Shown here piece by piece: positions 37,677 to 46,774 of a stretch of 64,000 nucleotides of DNA. The notes under the pieces are model-generated. The model saw only the letters and a list, made by a program, of their open reading frames with translations, ran no database searches and was not told the DNA's origin. The position numbers and the translations under genes were made by a program. The stretch's first letter is position 1, and the number at the start of each line of letters is the position of its first letter. Source of the stretch: Vibrio celticus (lineage in GTDB: Bacteria > Pseudomonadota > Gammaproteobacteria > Enterobacterales > Vibrionaceae); assembly GCF_024347335.1 (NCBI RefSeq), contig NZ_AP025464.1, positions 1-64,000 of the forward strand, written 5' to 3'.

Positions 37677-39413
37677 TTACACCGTAAATTGCGACATCTC
37701 TTTATTGAGAGCGACTACATTTTGCTTCAACTCTTCGCTAATCCTAGCGACCGAATTCACCTCAGATTCAGTATTATTCGTAAGCTCAAATAAGCCATGT
37801 AGATTAGAATTTAACTCTTCCGTAACCGAGGTCTGCTCATTGGCAGCCGTCGAAATCGTAGCATTTACCTCATTCAACAAAATGATTGCTTGATTAACCC
37901 GAACCAGGGAATGGTTAGATTCTTCCGTGACTGTTTTAGCATGAACACTCGATGCTCTACTCACTGTCATAGATTCCACAACATTATTCGCGCTAATCTG
38001 CAGTTTGTCGATCATCACACGAATCTCTTCGGTGCTAGCCTGGGTCCTGCTGGCAAGTGTTCTTACTTCATCCGCTACAACTGCGAACCCTCGCCCTTGA
38101 TCACCTGCTCGGGCAGCTTCAATGGCGGCATTAAGAGCCAGCAGGTTCGTTTGTTCAGCTATTTGTTGAATCACCTCAAGTACTGAGCCGATTGCTTCAG
38201 TCTCTTGTCGTAACTCATTCATTGCATTGGAGGACAGATGAATATCTTCATTGAGCCTGCTCAGTTCTTGCACAGCATCGCATAGCGAAGCAGATGTTTT
38301 TGTTGCTTCCTCTGTTGCCTTATTAGCAGCACTAGCGGCTTGAACCCCATTGTTGGCAATTTCTTGTGCACTCATGATCATTTCATGAATGACATGCGTT
38401 AAGAATTCTGTCTTAACCTTTTGCTTTTGTACTAGTTCTAAACTGGATTGGGATGAGTTATCTAGTGCAGTAGACGCGCCTTTAATCACCTGCGCTTCTG
38501 TTGAGACAGTCTTGACAATCAGGCGGATTTTTTCTGAAAAGTCATTAAATGACTTAGCACATCGACCCACCTCATCATCAACTTCAACAACCAATTTATG
38601 GGTTAAATCTCCCTGACCATGAGCAATGTCTTGCAATGCTTCGTTCATATTATCAAATGGCTTTAAGGCCTTCATGATTGAGAACGCACACGCGGCTAAT
38701 GAAAGAATAAAAATCCCTAAAGCAATCAGACCTGTTTGATTCATAATTCGAGTGATGGTTGATTCGAATGAGTTAACTTTCTCTTGCGCAGCAAGCTCAA
38801 TATCATCAATAAAATATCCTGTACCGATTAACCAGTCATAACCGGGTACATTTTGCGTGTAGGCAAGCTTGGGATAGTATGCAGAATTTGAGCTTTTTTG
38901 CGCGTCATACTGTACAAATCCGCCACCAGATCGAGCTTGGAGAACCATTTTTTCAAGCGGGTGCAGTTCAGTTGGGGAATCACGAGTGAAACTTAGCTTC
39001 TTTGGTTCAGTTCTATTTATTCGACCATTTGCAATCGACCATTGATCATAAGAGTTAAGAAAGAAAAAAGAATTATCATCAAATTTAAAACGGTTCGCTA
39101 TGTCGATAATCATCATATCGCGCTCTTTTGACGCAGGTAGTTTTAATATATCCTGCATGGATGATAGAGCTAGCGTTACTAGGTGTTTTAATTCACTTTG
39201 CTTGTGTTCCAATAGAACAACGCGCTCGCGCTCTATTTGCTCGTTTTTAAAAGACTTCAATTCATTGATTGTGATTGTAAATAAGGCCAATGACACGAGC
39301 AATAAAGGTACGATACAAATGAACAATAGTTTGTTCTTAAGAAGTGACATTTGTTTCAACAGCTTAATCCCCACGTACAGTTTAAAATAATTAATCAGGT
39401 AATGTATTGACAA
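37677..39413 (-). CDS. Methyl-accepting chemotaxis protein with periplasmic sensor domain
   Basis: Up to 578 codons; a second ATG at 39350 (MSLLKNKLLFICIVPLLLVS) is a likelier start since a transmembrane helix follows directly. Periplasmic single-cache-like domain (~45-210) with YPKLAYTQNVPGYDWLIGTG; second membrane helix LIALGIFILSLAACAFSIM; HAMP segment; then the signalling domain with IAEQTNLLALNAAIEAARAG and RGFAVVADEVRTLA. It would steer swimming through CheA and CheW. Lying in a polysaccharide locus, it may sense released sugars or organic acids; the ligand is not known. Confidence 0.85.
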   Translation of the reverse strand: MSIHYLINYFKLYVGIKLLKQMSLLKNKLLFICIVPLLLVSLALFTITINELKSFKNEQIERERVVLLEHKQSELKHLVTLALSSMQDILKLPASKERDMMIIDIANRFKFDDNSFFFLNSYDQWSIANGRINRTEPKKLSFTRDSPTELHPLEKMVLQARSGGGFVQYDAQKSSNSAYYPKLAYTQNVPGYDWLIGTGYFIDDIELAAQEKVNSFESTITRIMNQTGLIALGIFILSLAACAFSIMKALKPFDNMNEALQDIAHGQGDLTHKLVVEVDDEVGRCAKSFNDFSEKIRLIVKTVSTEAQVIKGASTALDNSSQSSLELVQKQKVKTEFLTHVIHEMIMSAQEIANNGVQAASAANKATEEATKTSASLCDAVQELSRLNEDIHLSSNAMNELRQETEAIGSVLEVIQQIAEQTNLLALNAAIEAARAGDQGRGFAVVADEVRTLASRTQASTEEIRVMIDKLQISANNVVESMTVSRASSVHAKTVTEESNHSLVRVNQAIILLNEVNATISTAANEQTSVTEELNSNLHGLFELTNNTESEVNSVARISEELKQNVVALNKEMSQFTV

Positions 39414-39538
39414 AACATTTCAATCAATTGACAAACGATGAACCATAACTATCATGAGTTATACCGAAAAATTATCACGGAATGACTTCTATTGTTTCGT
39501 GTACTTATTATTGAAATGATTTATCTCTCTCAATAAAG

Positions 39539-40429
39539 CTACTTCATACTTGCCCCAGTAACCAAAACTAAAATATCATCAAGAACTTTAGTGGAACCAA
39601 CATAGATTCCCCATCTGAATCCAATTTCTTCGGTTCTTTTAAATTGTCCAGTACCCACTAACTCACCATCGATATACATTTCGTAATCCAAGCCATTGTC
39701 ACGAACTTTCATATCAAATGGCTGACCTAAGACATTGTCACGAATTTTAGTGTGCTTGGCGCCGCGTGGATAGAACCACAGGCTTCCGTCACCATGCACT
39801 CTCAACATGACCGACCAATGATCTACGTTATTACCTTTAGCTTGGAACAAAGAACAGTAATGCTTTTTAACAGGCTCTGCTGAGCACCCCGCAGCTTTCA
39901 ATACATTGAAACGTGCAGAAAATTCATGCCAAACACTAGGTTCTGGTAACCAGCGGTCTTGAGGACTAAATGCCTCTACCCGAGCTGCTAGCTTACGCTG
40001 ATTACTAACATTCTCTTCGTCTTTAAACAGGCGAAAAATTTGTGTGTTACCGTCCTCTTGATACCAACGGCTCCACAGATGAAACTTATCTTGCGTAATC
40101 GAAGGGTGGCCTACGGTATGTATACGATACTTATTGCTTTCGCTATTTATTGCTCGATTACCATAAGGTCCGGTCTCCACTTTCTCGTGATCAATTTTAA
40201 TACGAGAACCTTCAAAACCTGCTGAAGTATGTGTCTGTAGTGGTTTTAAAGCAGCTGTACTTAAGATTTGTGACCAAGTAGGATCTGATCCTTCTTGAAC
40301 GTAAAAATTATGAAGATCAGTTCCTTGATTATTGCTATCGGAAACTTTGTCACCACTAAAAGCCGATGCAGATATAGTTAATCCTAACATTGAAAAAATA
40401 TAATATTTTTGTACATTTTTGTTTTCCAT
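39539..40429 (-). CDS. Secreted jelly-roll polysaccharide lyase, PL28-like (ulvan lyase candidate)
   Basis: 296 codons. N-terminal signal peptide (YYIFSMLGLTISASAFS). The mature protein begins near 25 and has beta-jelly-roll features: WSRWYQEDGNTQIFRLF, VEAFSPQDRW, YCSLFQAKGNNVDHWSVMLR, and the C-terminal pair LDYEMYIDGELVGTGQFKR and EIGFRWGIYVGSTK, which is typical of PL7/PL20/PL28 enzymes. It is roughly 80 percent identical by eye to the last 250 residues of the lipoprotein at 41045, which lies divergent to it. An ulvan lyase (PL28) assignment is favoured by the nearby rhamnose and uronate genes; the alternative is glucuronan lyase. The shared operator motif lies at 40632. Confidence 0.65.
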   Translation of the reverse strand: MENKNVQKYYIFSMLGLTISASAFSGDKVSDSNNQGTDLHNFYVQEGSDPTWSQILSTAALKPLQTHTSAGFEGSRIKIDHEKVETGPYGNRAINSESNKYRIHTVGHPSITQDKFHLWSRWYQEDGNTQIFRLFKDEENVSNQRKLAARVEAFSPQDRWLPEPSVWHEFSARFNVLKAAGCSAEPVKKHYCSLFQAKGNNVDHWSVMLRVHGDGSLWFYPRGAKHTKIRDNVLGQPFDMKVRDNGLDYEMYIDGELVGTGQFKRTEEIGFRWGIYVGSTKVLDDILVLVTGASMK

Positions 40430-40631
40430 AAAATAGATGTAAAATAAATGTTATAAATTATAATAGCAACACATCAATTAATATAAGATAAAGATAACCC
40501 TGTCACTATTGATTAAATTAATAAATTTAATCGTAAAAAACACCTTTAATTTTCAAAGTTTCTTTAGTTTTAAAATTAGTAACATACAGCATAAGATAAA
40601 AAAAATAACACCTATCTTTGGGTTTTGTAAC

Positions 40632-40643
40632 GTCAAAATTTGC
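40632..40643 (-). promoter_or_regulatory. Shared operator motif, lyase gene at 39539
   Basis: GTCAAAATTTGC on the plus strand, i.e. GCAAATTTTGAC toward the gene. It lies 203 bases upstream of the gene start. The 30-base surroundings, including CCTATCTTTGGGTTTTGTAA, recur before the lyase gene at 57150-58649. Confidence 0.6.
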
Positions 40644-40901
40644 GATTAACACTCCCCAATTCAACGGTGAAGTGTGACACTCGCCAATATCAAGCGACTA
40701 ATGCCATTTATTGGAAGACAATCTTTGGTTGGTGAAAAATAAAAAACCTTGCGGTCAATAATTTGTCAGCGATAAGGCGTATTCAATATTGCTGTCTATT
40801 TAGAGGTGTTAGGTCAGTTACTTTCCTTTATTCACATATAGCTTCTTCATTAATTAATAAGGAAGGGTATTATGTCGGATTAAAGCTTGATAGTAGAAGA
40901 A

Positions 40902-40913
40902 GCAAATTTTGAC
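40902..40913 (+). promoter_or_regulatory. Shared operator motif, lipoprotein lyase gene
   Basis: GCAAATTTTGAC, 132 bases before the ATG at 41045. The following GTCAATTATTTAC is nearly repeated after the motif at 46546. Confidence 0.6.
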
Positions 40914-41044
40914 ATGGAAGTTGTCAATTATTTACATTGTAACCTCAATAATATCTAAGACAAAATAAATTGCACAAAAAACTTAGCAATACCAAATTAG
41001 GTGTAAAGAGAGATACTTACAATTAAAATTAATTCCAACATTAG

Positions 41045-42955
41045 GTGAAACATTATATGAGTAAGAATAGGGTTTTACTATCTATACTTTGTGGCTCCAT
41101 GCTAATTGCTGGTTGCAACAGTGAAGAACAGTCTAATAATGGACCTATAGATCCACCTGTAGGCAATGACAAGCTAACTGGTGTACTGTGGGAACTAGCC
41201 CCCCGTGGCGCAAGTTCTCTATCCAAAACATCAGCAGACCTACCCAATATCTATCTGTTTTCTGACGAGAGTTTGAAATACTATCATGATGACGTAGAAC
41301 TCGGAAACTATCAAATAGAGTACTCTGATTATGACCATGATGAGGATAAAAAAACCATTTCATTTACATACTACGAAGGTGATGCTATTTCCGTCGTATC
41401 AGGGACATATTCTGTCGAGAGTAATGTACTTACCATTAATCCTGGAAATCAAGGTGAATTAATCGGCGACGATCGCTCTGATGATGAAGCGGTAACTGAT
41501 GCTGTAAAGCAGGCTGATAATACCACTGAAAACAAAGTGGGAAAAATCGAAGATCTTTTGACTACGAGCGCCGGTGAGCTTCGATTTGCTGTTCCGTCAG
41601 ATAAAGTCAGCTCTGGTAAATTCACGTTCGATGCCACTGTGCGTCTTAACACCGATGATGAGGTTGGTGATAATCAAAGCGACTACGCATATGTGGGTCT
41701 CTTTAATGGTAGCTTCACTTCGGGTAAAAACTTCGGCGACATCGTTATGGATAATGACCCTGCTGACGGAGGCGAAGGAAGAATTCGCTACCGTGAGGGA
41801 AATCCTGGCTTTTCTGATGAGGTGGGTAAATTTGAATTTGGCGTTCCTATGTCCATTGAAACAAACTGGGACGAGAACTACTTCATATTTAAGATCATAC
41901 AAAACGATGAAGTTATCGCTGACGAAACAGTAGATTACGCTGTAATCGCAGGCCCTGTCGATCGCTTTTCTCTGCGTGTAGGTTCGGTCAGTAAAACCAG
42001 TCGTTACGAGTTTTTAGTGGACAATCTCGAGGTGTACTCAAATGATTCGCAAAAAGTGGTCTTTTCTGATGACTTTGAGAGCTATAATAGTGGACAGGAT
42101 TTAACTGGAGGTAGTGTGGGTGGTTATCACTCTAGTACCATTCAATCATCCGTTACCACGGTGCAGGGAGAAGCCCCCGTTGATATTAGTCAGTTCTATA
42201 GTCAAAACGGAACTGATATGACGTGGCAAGAGGTCTTAGACACAGGTAATCTATCACCACTTGGCACGCCAACGTCAACAGGTGTCCAGGGGTCGACTAT
42301 CACTATAAACCCAGAGACGGTAGAAACTGGTCCTTATGGGAATCGACCAATCAACAGCGAGGCTAATAACTACCGTATACATACGGTTGGTAACTCATCA
42401 ATTAGCCCAAATAAATTTGATGCATGGAGTCGTTGGTACCAAGAGGACAGCAATACCCAGATTTTCCGCCTGTTTAAAGACGAAGAAAGTGTTAGTGGTT
42501 CACGTGAACTAGCAGCTCGCATAGAGGCTTTTAGCCCTGATGGACGCTGGGCCCCAGGTGAGTGGCATGAATTTTCTGCACGGTTTAACGTACTAAAAGC
42601 AAAAGGTTGTTCAGCACAACCTGTAAAAGACCATTACTGTTCATTGTTTCAAGCAAAAGGCAACAACGTTGACCATTGGTCAGTTATGTTGAGAGTGCAT
42701 GGCGATGGAAGCTTGTGGTTCTATCCACGTATCGGTGAAAAGATCAAGATTACTGATAATACTATTGGTAAACCATTTGATATGCGAGTTCGTGATAATG
42801 GCTTAGACTATGAAATGTACATTGATGAAGAACTTGTTGGTAGTGGTCAATTTGAGCGTACCGAAGAAGTTGGTTTCCGATGGGGTATTTATGTCGGTGA
42901 AACAGAGGTTGTTTACGATATATTGGTTTTGGTTACCGGTGCGAGTATGGAATAG
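41045..42955 (+). CDS. Lipoprotein with lyase module: PL28-like ulvan lyase candidate
   Basis: 636 codons. N-terminus VLLSILCGSMLIAGCNSEEQ is a lipobox (LIAG then Cys), so it should be anchored in the outer membrane. Residues ~40-370 form two all-beta modules: LTGVLWELAPRGASS through NVLTINPG, then FTFDATVRLNTDDEVGDNQS through YEFLVDNLEVYSN. This block is paralogous to the lipoprotein at 46775. Residues ~385-636 are a PL28-like jelly roll nearly the same as the secreted enzyme at 39539 (FSPDGRWAPGEWHEFSARF, SLFQAKGNNVDHWSVML, GFRWGIYVGETE). Complete. Function: cell-surface cutting of the polymer, with the front modules perhaps binding it. Family assignment by motif memory. Confidence 0.7.
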   Translation: MKHYMSKNRVLLSILCGSMLIAGCNSEEQSNNGPIDPPVGNDKLTGVLWELAPRGASSLSKTSADLPNIYLFSDESLKYYHDDVELGNYQIEYSDYDHDEDKKTISFTYYEGDAISVVSGTYSVESNVLTINPGNQGELIGDDRSDDEAVTDAVKQADNTTENKVGKIEDLLTTSAGELRFAVPSDKVSSGKFTFDATVRLNTDDEVGDNQSDYAYVGLFNGSFTSGKNFGDIVMDNDPADGGEGRIRYREGNPGFSDEVGKFEFGVPMSIETNWDENYFIFKIIQNDEVIADETVDYAVIAGPVDRFSLRVGSVSKTSRYEFLVDNLEVYSNDSQKVVFSDDFESYNSGQDLTGGSVGGYHSSTIQSSVTTVQGEAPVDISQFYSQNGTDMTWQEVLDTGNLSPLGTPTSTGVQGSTITINPETVETGPYGNRPINSEANNYRIHTVGNSSISPNKFDAWSRWYQEDSNTQIFRLFKDEESVSGSRELAARIEAFSPDGRWAPGEWHEFSARFNVLKAKGCSAQPVKDHYCSLFQAKGNNVDHWSVMLRVHGDGSLWFYPRIGEKIKITDNTIGKPFDMRVRDNGLDYEMYIDEELVGSGQFERTEEVGFRWGIYVGETEVVYDILVLVTGASME

Positions 42956-43006
42956 AGCATCACACGGCGAGAAATCACCAATCTTAAGTTAGGTTAGAAA
43001 ACAACA

Positions 43007-43041
43007 GCAGGCTTCTAAAAGCTTATACTTTTTGGCCTGCT
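43007..43041 (+). terminator. Weak terminator after the lipoprotein lyase
   Basis: AGCAGGC and GCCTGCT form a 7-bp stem with a 21-base loop that contains TTTTT. The exit is not T-rich. Confidence 0.4.
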
Positions 43042-43079
43042 ATGCTAGTGTTGTTTGTATTCTCCTTTAGGGCTGAAGT

Positions 43080-43619
43080 CCGTGTAATTTGGCTGTATCA
43101 ATCAAGCTATAACTAATAGCACGCGCTTGAGCACCGGTTCAAAGAGTCAAGTTCTTCGCTCTACTGCGAATAGAGGGATTACATTTTCTACCATGATGTT
43201 ACTAATGCGTAGCTAACCACTATCGCAGTAAATTACCAGTTTTGACCACTGATTCAACATATAATTGATAGCTTTGCCCGTTAAGCTTTCTGATGGCAAT
43301 TGGGTAATGCTCTTATCTAAGAATTCCTTCAAATTATCAAACAAGGGAGTGTTTGTGCCGATACTCCACTACTTGCTCTTGCATATACTTACCAGTTTCT
43401 TTTAATTCAGTCAGCTTAAGTTCAATGCGGTAAATTGTATTGATGTAACCGAGTGCTGTATCGGTTTTGCTGACTTTAGCTTTTTCCTTTTGGCTGCGCA
43501 TCGATCTGATTGAGATTGAAGTTCCGCTTCTTTAGTTGCTGCCCTGTGGACGCTCTCGTCGGAGCGCTTTGGCCATTTAATTTTTTGCGCTGCTTATTGA
43601 TAAATCCATCGAGGTACCT
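43080..43619 (-). mobile_element. IS66-family remnant, left of the IS3 insertion
   Basis: The minus strand gives FDNLKEFLDKSITQLPSE, LTGKAINYMLNQWSKL, then RISNNIMVEN and FAVERRT, the C-terminal part of IS66 TnpC with indels and stops. Toward 43600 the reading becomes FINKQRKKLNG, the TnpB part, so an internal deletion joins TnpB to TnpC. The element continues to the right of the IS3 insertion at 46188. Confidence 0.65.
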
Positions 43620-43681
43620 TGATCCGCACCAGAAGTTTTGGACACTGAGTTAAGTGAGTACAATCACTAACGAGGTGAACA

Positions 43682-43965
43682 ATGACAACTAAGAAAACAC
43701 GAATTAAACATGCTCCTTAATTTAAAGCCGAAGCGCTTAAGTTAGCAGAGAAAGTCGGTGTCGCTGCCGCCGCACGACAGCTTTCACTATATGAATCTCA
43801 AATTTATGGGTGGCGTAAAGCCGTCAAAAAAGATGCGAAAATCAGCGATAGAGAAAGAGAACTCGCCACTGAAAATGCCAAGCTCAAGCGATTATTAGCA
43901 GAGCAAGCTGAAGAGTTAGATATCGTAAAAAAGGCCGCCACCTACTTCGTATATGGAATCCACGG
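43682..43965 (+). pseudogene. IS3 orfA, nonsense and interrupted
   Basis: ATG ACA ACT AAG AAA leads to TTKKTRIKHAP and a TAA at codon 13 (Glu in homologues: PEFKAEALKLAEKVGVA). The frame then runs SLYESQIYGWRKAV and LLAEQAEELDIVKKAATYF and is cut at 43948 by the IS1111-type element. The end of orfA (AKNLK and stop) is found at 45274 on the far side. Confidence 0.75.
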
Positions 43966-45273
43966 GTTTTACAAGATAAGAATGTGCAATGGATAAGATG
44001 CGGTCGTATATTCGGTTTCTCATTGAAGGAGCGACCTTCTAACCTTTGATGCATGCGCACCTACTGTCATTGCCGCGAAAAAAGCTTTTTATAGCATTGC
44101 GAAGTAGTCAGGGTCTCAGTAGGCTGGTCTAACCATTGAACATCATTATTTGTAATCTGTTAATTTATACTGCTAGCAGGATAGTGTCTTTGACTGATAT
44201 TTTGTTTCATAGCGAAGCATTGCCCAAGCTGTTCTAACAGTTTTGTTTGCCAAAGCGATACAAGCTCTTTTGAAACCGACTCTATTGACTAACTTGATAA
44301 GCCACGCCTGTTTCTGGTTTGTAGGTGAGTCAGGCAGTCGATATATGTATGCCATAGCACCAAGGTAAAGCATTGAGCGAAGATCTTTAACTCCGCCAAA
44401 TTTATCAATACCCATCATCGTCACCTTACCACCTGAACTGTATTGCTTCGGTGTTAACCCGATAAATGCTGATGCTTGTCGACCGTTAGTAAATTGTGTC
44501 CCGTCACCCAAATTAGCATAAAGCATGGATGCTGTTACCTCACCAACACCTTCAAGAGCCATGAGCCTTTTACAGGGTTCTATTTGGCGAGTTGTCGCAT
44601 TCATGGATTTCTGAAGATGGCTTAACTCTTCTTTCAGGTTAAGGTATTGTTGCCAGAGCATTGATAAAGTAGCAATTAAACTTGCAGGTAGAACATCCCT
44701 TTCATCAAGCGCTGAAGTCACTAATGCAGCAAGCCCTTTAGTGCCTTTAGCCCTAACGATACCGTATTCGTTAATGATGCTTCGAATGTGCAGCCCCAAT
44801 GACACGATAGTTTTCGAAAGAAACTGGCGATTTGCTTCAAGAGACATCAAAGTTTGTTGTTCCATCGATTTAGGTTTACTGTATTTTATCCCTATTTGAA
44901 GTGCCGCATTGGCGATAGCAAGCGCATCATTGGCGTCCGTTTTATGACCCTCAACATACGCCTTCACTTTTTTCGGATTAATTATACGCACCTCATGGCC
45001 GAAGGACTCAGCGTATCTACCCCAGTAGTGACAAGTAGCACAGCCCTCTAGAGCAACAAGGGATGGTTTGGCTTTAGCAAGGAGCTCCTTAAGCTTCTGC
45101 CTGCTTATAGCTTTGTTGCTGAGTAACTCTCCCTGGCAGCTTATATTACAAACCTGAAATACATTTTTCGCTAAATCTATGCCGATTACGTTCGTTCTTA
45201 GCATGATGACACCTCATTTTACAGTTCCTGCCCATGCTTAAGTTTGGCAGAGTATGAGTGGATTCCATACATC
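43949..45273 (-). mobile_element. IS110-family (IS1111 group) element inside IS3
   Basis: Perfect 12-bp subterminal inverted repeats TATGGAATCCAC (43952-43963) and GTGGATTCCATA (45258-45269). Subterminal repeats are typical of the IS1111 group. It carries one transposase gene on the minus strand. The reconstructed target is CTACTTC followed by GCGAAAAATC, which occurs uninterrupted at 48354 in another IS3 remnant. Exact ends are uncertain by a few bases. Confidence 0.8.
44173..45204 (-). CDS. IS110-family transposase (IS1111 group)
   Basis: 343 codons, complete. VIGIDLAKNVFQVCNIS has the first catalytic Asp of the DEDD domain; LVALEGCATCHYWGR the Glu; GHKTDANDALAIANAAL the Asp pair. The transposase_20 domain follows: MALEGVGEVTASMLYANLGD, QASAFIGLTPKQYSSGGKVT with the Ser region. 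The enzyme uses a bridge RNA to pair donor and target. It appears functional; the non-coding 190 bases at 43964-44172 would hold the bridge RNA. Confidence 0.85.
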   Translation of the reverse strand: MLRTNVIGIDLAKNVFQVCNISCQGELLSNKAISRQKLKELLAKAKPSLVALEGCATCHYWGRYAESFGHEVRIINPKKVKAYVEGHKTDANDALAIANAALQIGIKYSKPKSMEQQTLMSLEANRQFLSKTIVSLGLHIRSIINEYGIVRAKGTKGLAALVTSALDERDVLPASLIATLSMLWQQYLNLKEELSHLQKSMNATTRQIEPCKRLMALEGVGEVTASMLYANLGDGTQFTNGRQASAFIGLTPKQYSSGGKVTMMGIDKFGGVKDLRSMLYLGAMAYIYRLPDSPTNQKQAWLIKLVNRVGFKRACIALANKTVRTAWAMLRYETKYQSKTLSC

Positions 45274-45305
45274 GCGAAAAATCTAAAATAGATTGCTATG
45301 AGTTT

Positions 45306-46157
45306 ATGCTCGAACACCTGATGCAATATAGGATTGTCCGTATGGCTAAGGTGTTTGGGGTTTCTCGAAGTGGGTTTTATTATTGGATTGATAATCGCCA
45401 TAAAGTCACTCAACGCAACGAGCACCGCAAGCAGCTTGATAACAAAGTTCGAGAAGTCTTTGATGATAAAAAGGAACGCGACGGTGCAAGGCGCATTCAA
45501 AAAGAACTTGAGGCAAATGGTAATAAGCACGATGTAAAAACCATTGCCGCGAGCATGAAGCGCCAGAGCTTAGTCGCGAAGGCCGCCCGTAAGTTCAAAT
45601 GTACGACAGACAGTAAGCATAGACTTCCTGTAGCCCCGAATTTGCTTGAGCAAGACTTTAATGCGACAGCACCAAACCAAAAATGGGCTGGAGATATCAC
45701 TTATCTAGCGACAAGCGAAGGCTGGATGTATTTAGCCGTTGTTATCGACTTGTACTCACGGCAAGTAGTTGGTTGGTCAATGAGTACCAGAATGACCGCA
45801 ACTCTGGTCTGTGATGCGCTATCAATGGCATTGTTCCGCAGAGGTATGCCAGAAGAAGTGATTATCCATAGTGATAGAGGTAGCCAATATTGTTCAAAAG
45901 ACTACCGCGACTTAATCGCAGCTCATAATCTAAAGCAAAGTATGAGTAGGAAGGGAAATTGCTGGGACAACGCTTGTGTTGAAAGCTTTTTCCACTCAAT
46001 GAAAGTAGAAGCCGTCCAATACGAGCCGATAATGACCCGAGAAGAGATGCGTCAAGCACTCTTTGAATACATCGAAGTTGATTATAATCGAACAAGAAGG
46101 CACAGTGCTCTTGGGTATCTAAGCCCAGTTAACTTTGAAAAACAATATGTCGCTTAA
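45306..46157 (+). CDS. IS3-family transposase orfB
   Basis: About 283 codons from ATG 45306. An HTH_21 region (RMAKVFGVSRSGFYYWIDNR) precedes the integrase core: NQKWAGDITYLATSEGWMYL (Asp), VIIHSDRGSQYCSKDYRDL (Asp) and VESFFHSMKVEAVQYEPI (Glu), with DYNRTRRHSALGYLSPVNFE at the end. In intact IS3 it is made by frameshift from orfA. Here orfA is broken, so the protein could only be started internally. Largely intact itself. Confidence 0.85.
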   Translation: MLEHLMQYRIVRMAKVFGVSRSGFYYWIDNRHKVTQRNEHRKQLDNKVREVFDDKKERDGARRIQKELEANGNKHDVKTIAASMKRQSLVAKAARKFKCTTDSKHRLPVAPNLLEQDFNATAPNQKWAGDITYLATSEGWMYLAVVIDLYSRQVVGWSMSTRMTATLVCDALSMALFRRGMPEEVIIHSDRGSQYCSKDYRDLIAAHNLKQSMSRKGNCWDNACVESFFHSMKVEAVQYEPIMTREEMRQALFEYIEVDYNRTRRHSALGYLSPVNFEKQYVA

Positions 46158-46187
46158 TGCGGTGTCCAGTCTTACTGGAGCAGATCA

Positions 46188-46325
46188 CCTTCTGAATGGG
46201 CTGTGACCAAGTTCCATTTCGATGAGTGCACTCAACCCATTATATGACTCTAAAAACCTATGGGATCTTGGTAAAGCTAAACTGTTGGTAGGTTCTAAGC
46301 AAGCTTTAACGTTGTTGCGCTAGGT
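46188..46325 (-). mobile_element. IS66-family TnpB remnant, right of IS3
   Basis: The minus strand reads ESYNGLSALIEMELGHSPF, matching the TnpB start of IS66 (GLSALVEMxLGxxPF). It continues the 43080-43619 remnant when IS3 and one CCT are removed. Confidence 0.6.
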
Positions 46326-46774
46326 TACAGAAAATAATTGATATAATGAAGAAGGTTTATTTTTTTAAGTATGATAATGGCCTCATAATTCCGATCACTT
46401 ATAATAAATAAGTTGCAATTACTCGGCAATAATCCGCTTAAACTATTATTGTGTGAAATTTATAATAATACTACTTAAACACTAATACTGTAGAGGTGGC
46501 GGTTTTGTTCATGAGTTATCTTTTTACTGTCTTGTACAACTAACCGCAAAATTTGACCTAGTAAAATTCAATTATTTACGTTGAGTGATTATCTAATAAT
46601 AGGTGATCATATATTAAACTTTTGCATTAAAACCATTTATACCCCGTAATTAGTTTTCCGAAGAGATTCGATGGTAGGTTTTTATCGTTTTATTTATATC
46701 GCTTGTTGTCCTAATGAAATAAGAGGTCAAACAAGATTGAATCTTTGTCCAACCCAAATTAATGAGATTATACT
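46326..46774. other. AT-rich region upstream of lipoprotein gene
   Basis: No gene seen in 450 bp. It includes the operator-like motif at 46546. Confidence 0.5.
46546..46557 (+). promoter_or_regulatory. Shared operator motif, lipoprotein gene at 46775
   Basis: GCAAAATTTGAC, 217 bases before the ATG. It is followed by CTAGTAAAATTCAATTATTT, much like the sequence after the motif at 40902. Confidence 0.6.

Larger units (their letters stand above)
40430..41044. other. Divergent promoter region of two lyase genes
   Basis: 615 bp without genes, very AT-rich. Carries operator-like motifs at 40632 (for the left gene) and 40902 (for the right gene), each recorded separately. Confidence 0.6.
43620..46187 (+). 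mobile_element. IS3-family element interrupted by an IS1111-type element
   Basis: The left end TGATCCGCACCAGAAG at 43620 and the right end (reverse complement TGATCTGCTCCAGTAAG) at 46187 are imperfect inverted repeats of about 28 bp. The target duplication is CCT (43617-43619 and 46188-46190), 3 bp as expected for IS3. Without the insert at 43949-45273 the element is about 1.25 kb. orfA is broken twice (below). Confidence 0.8.
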
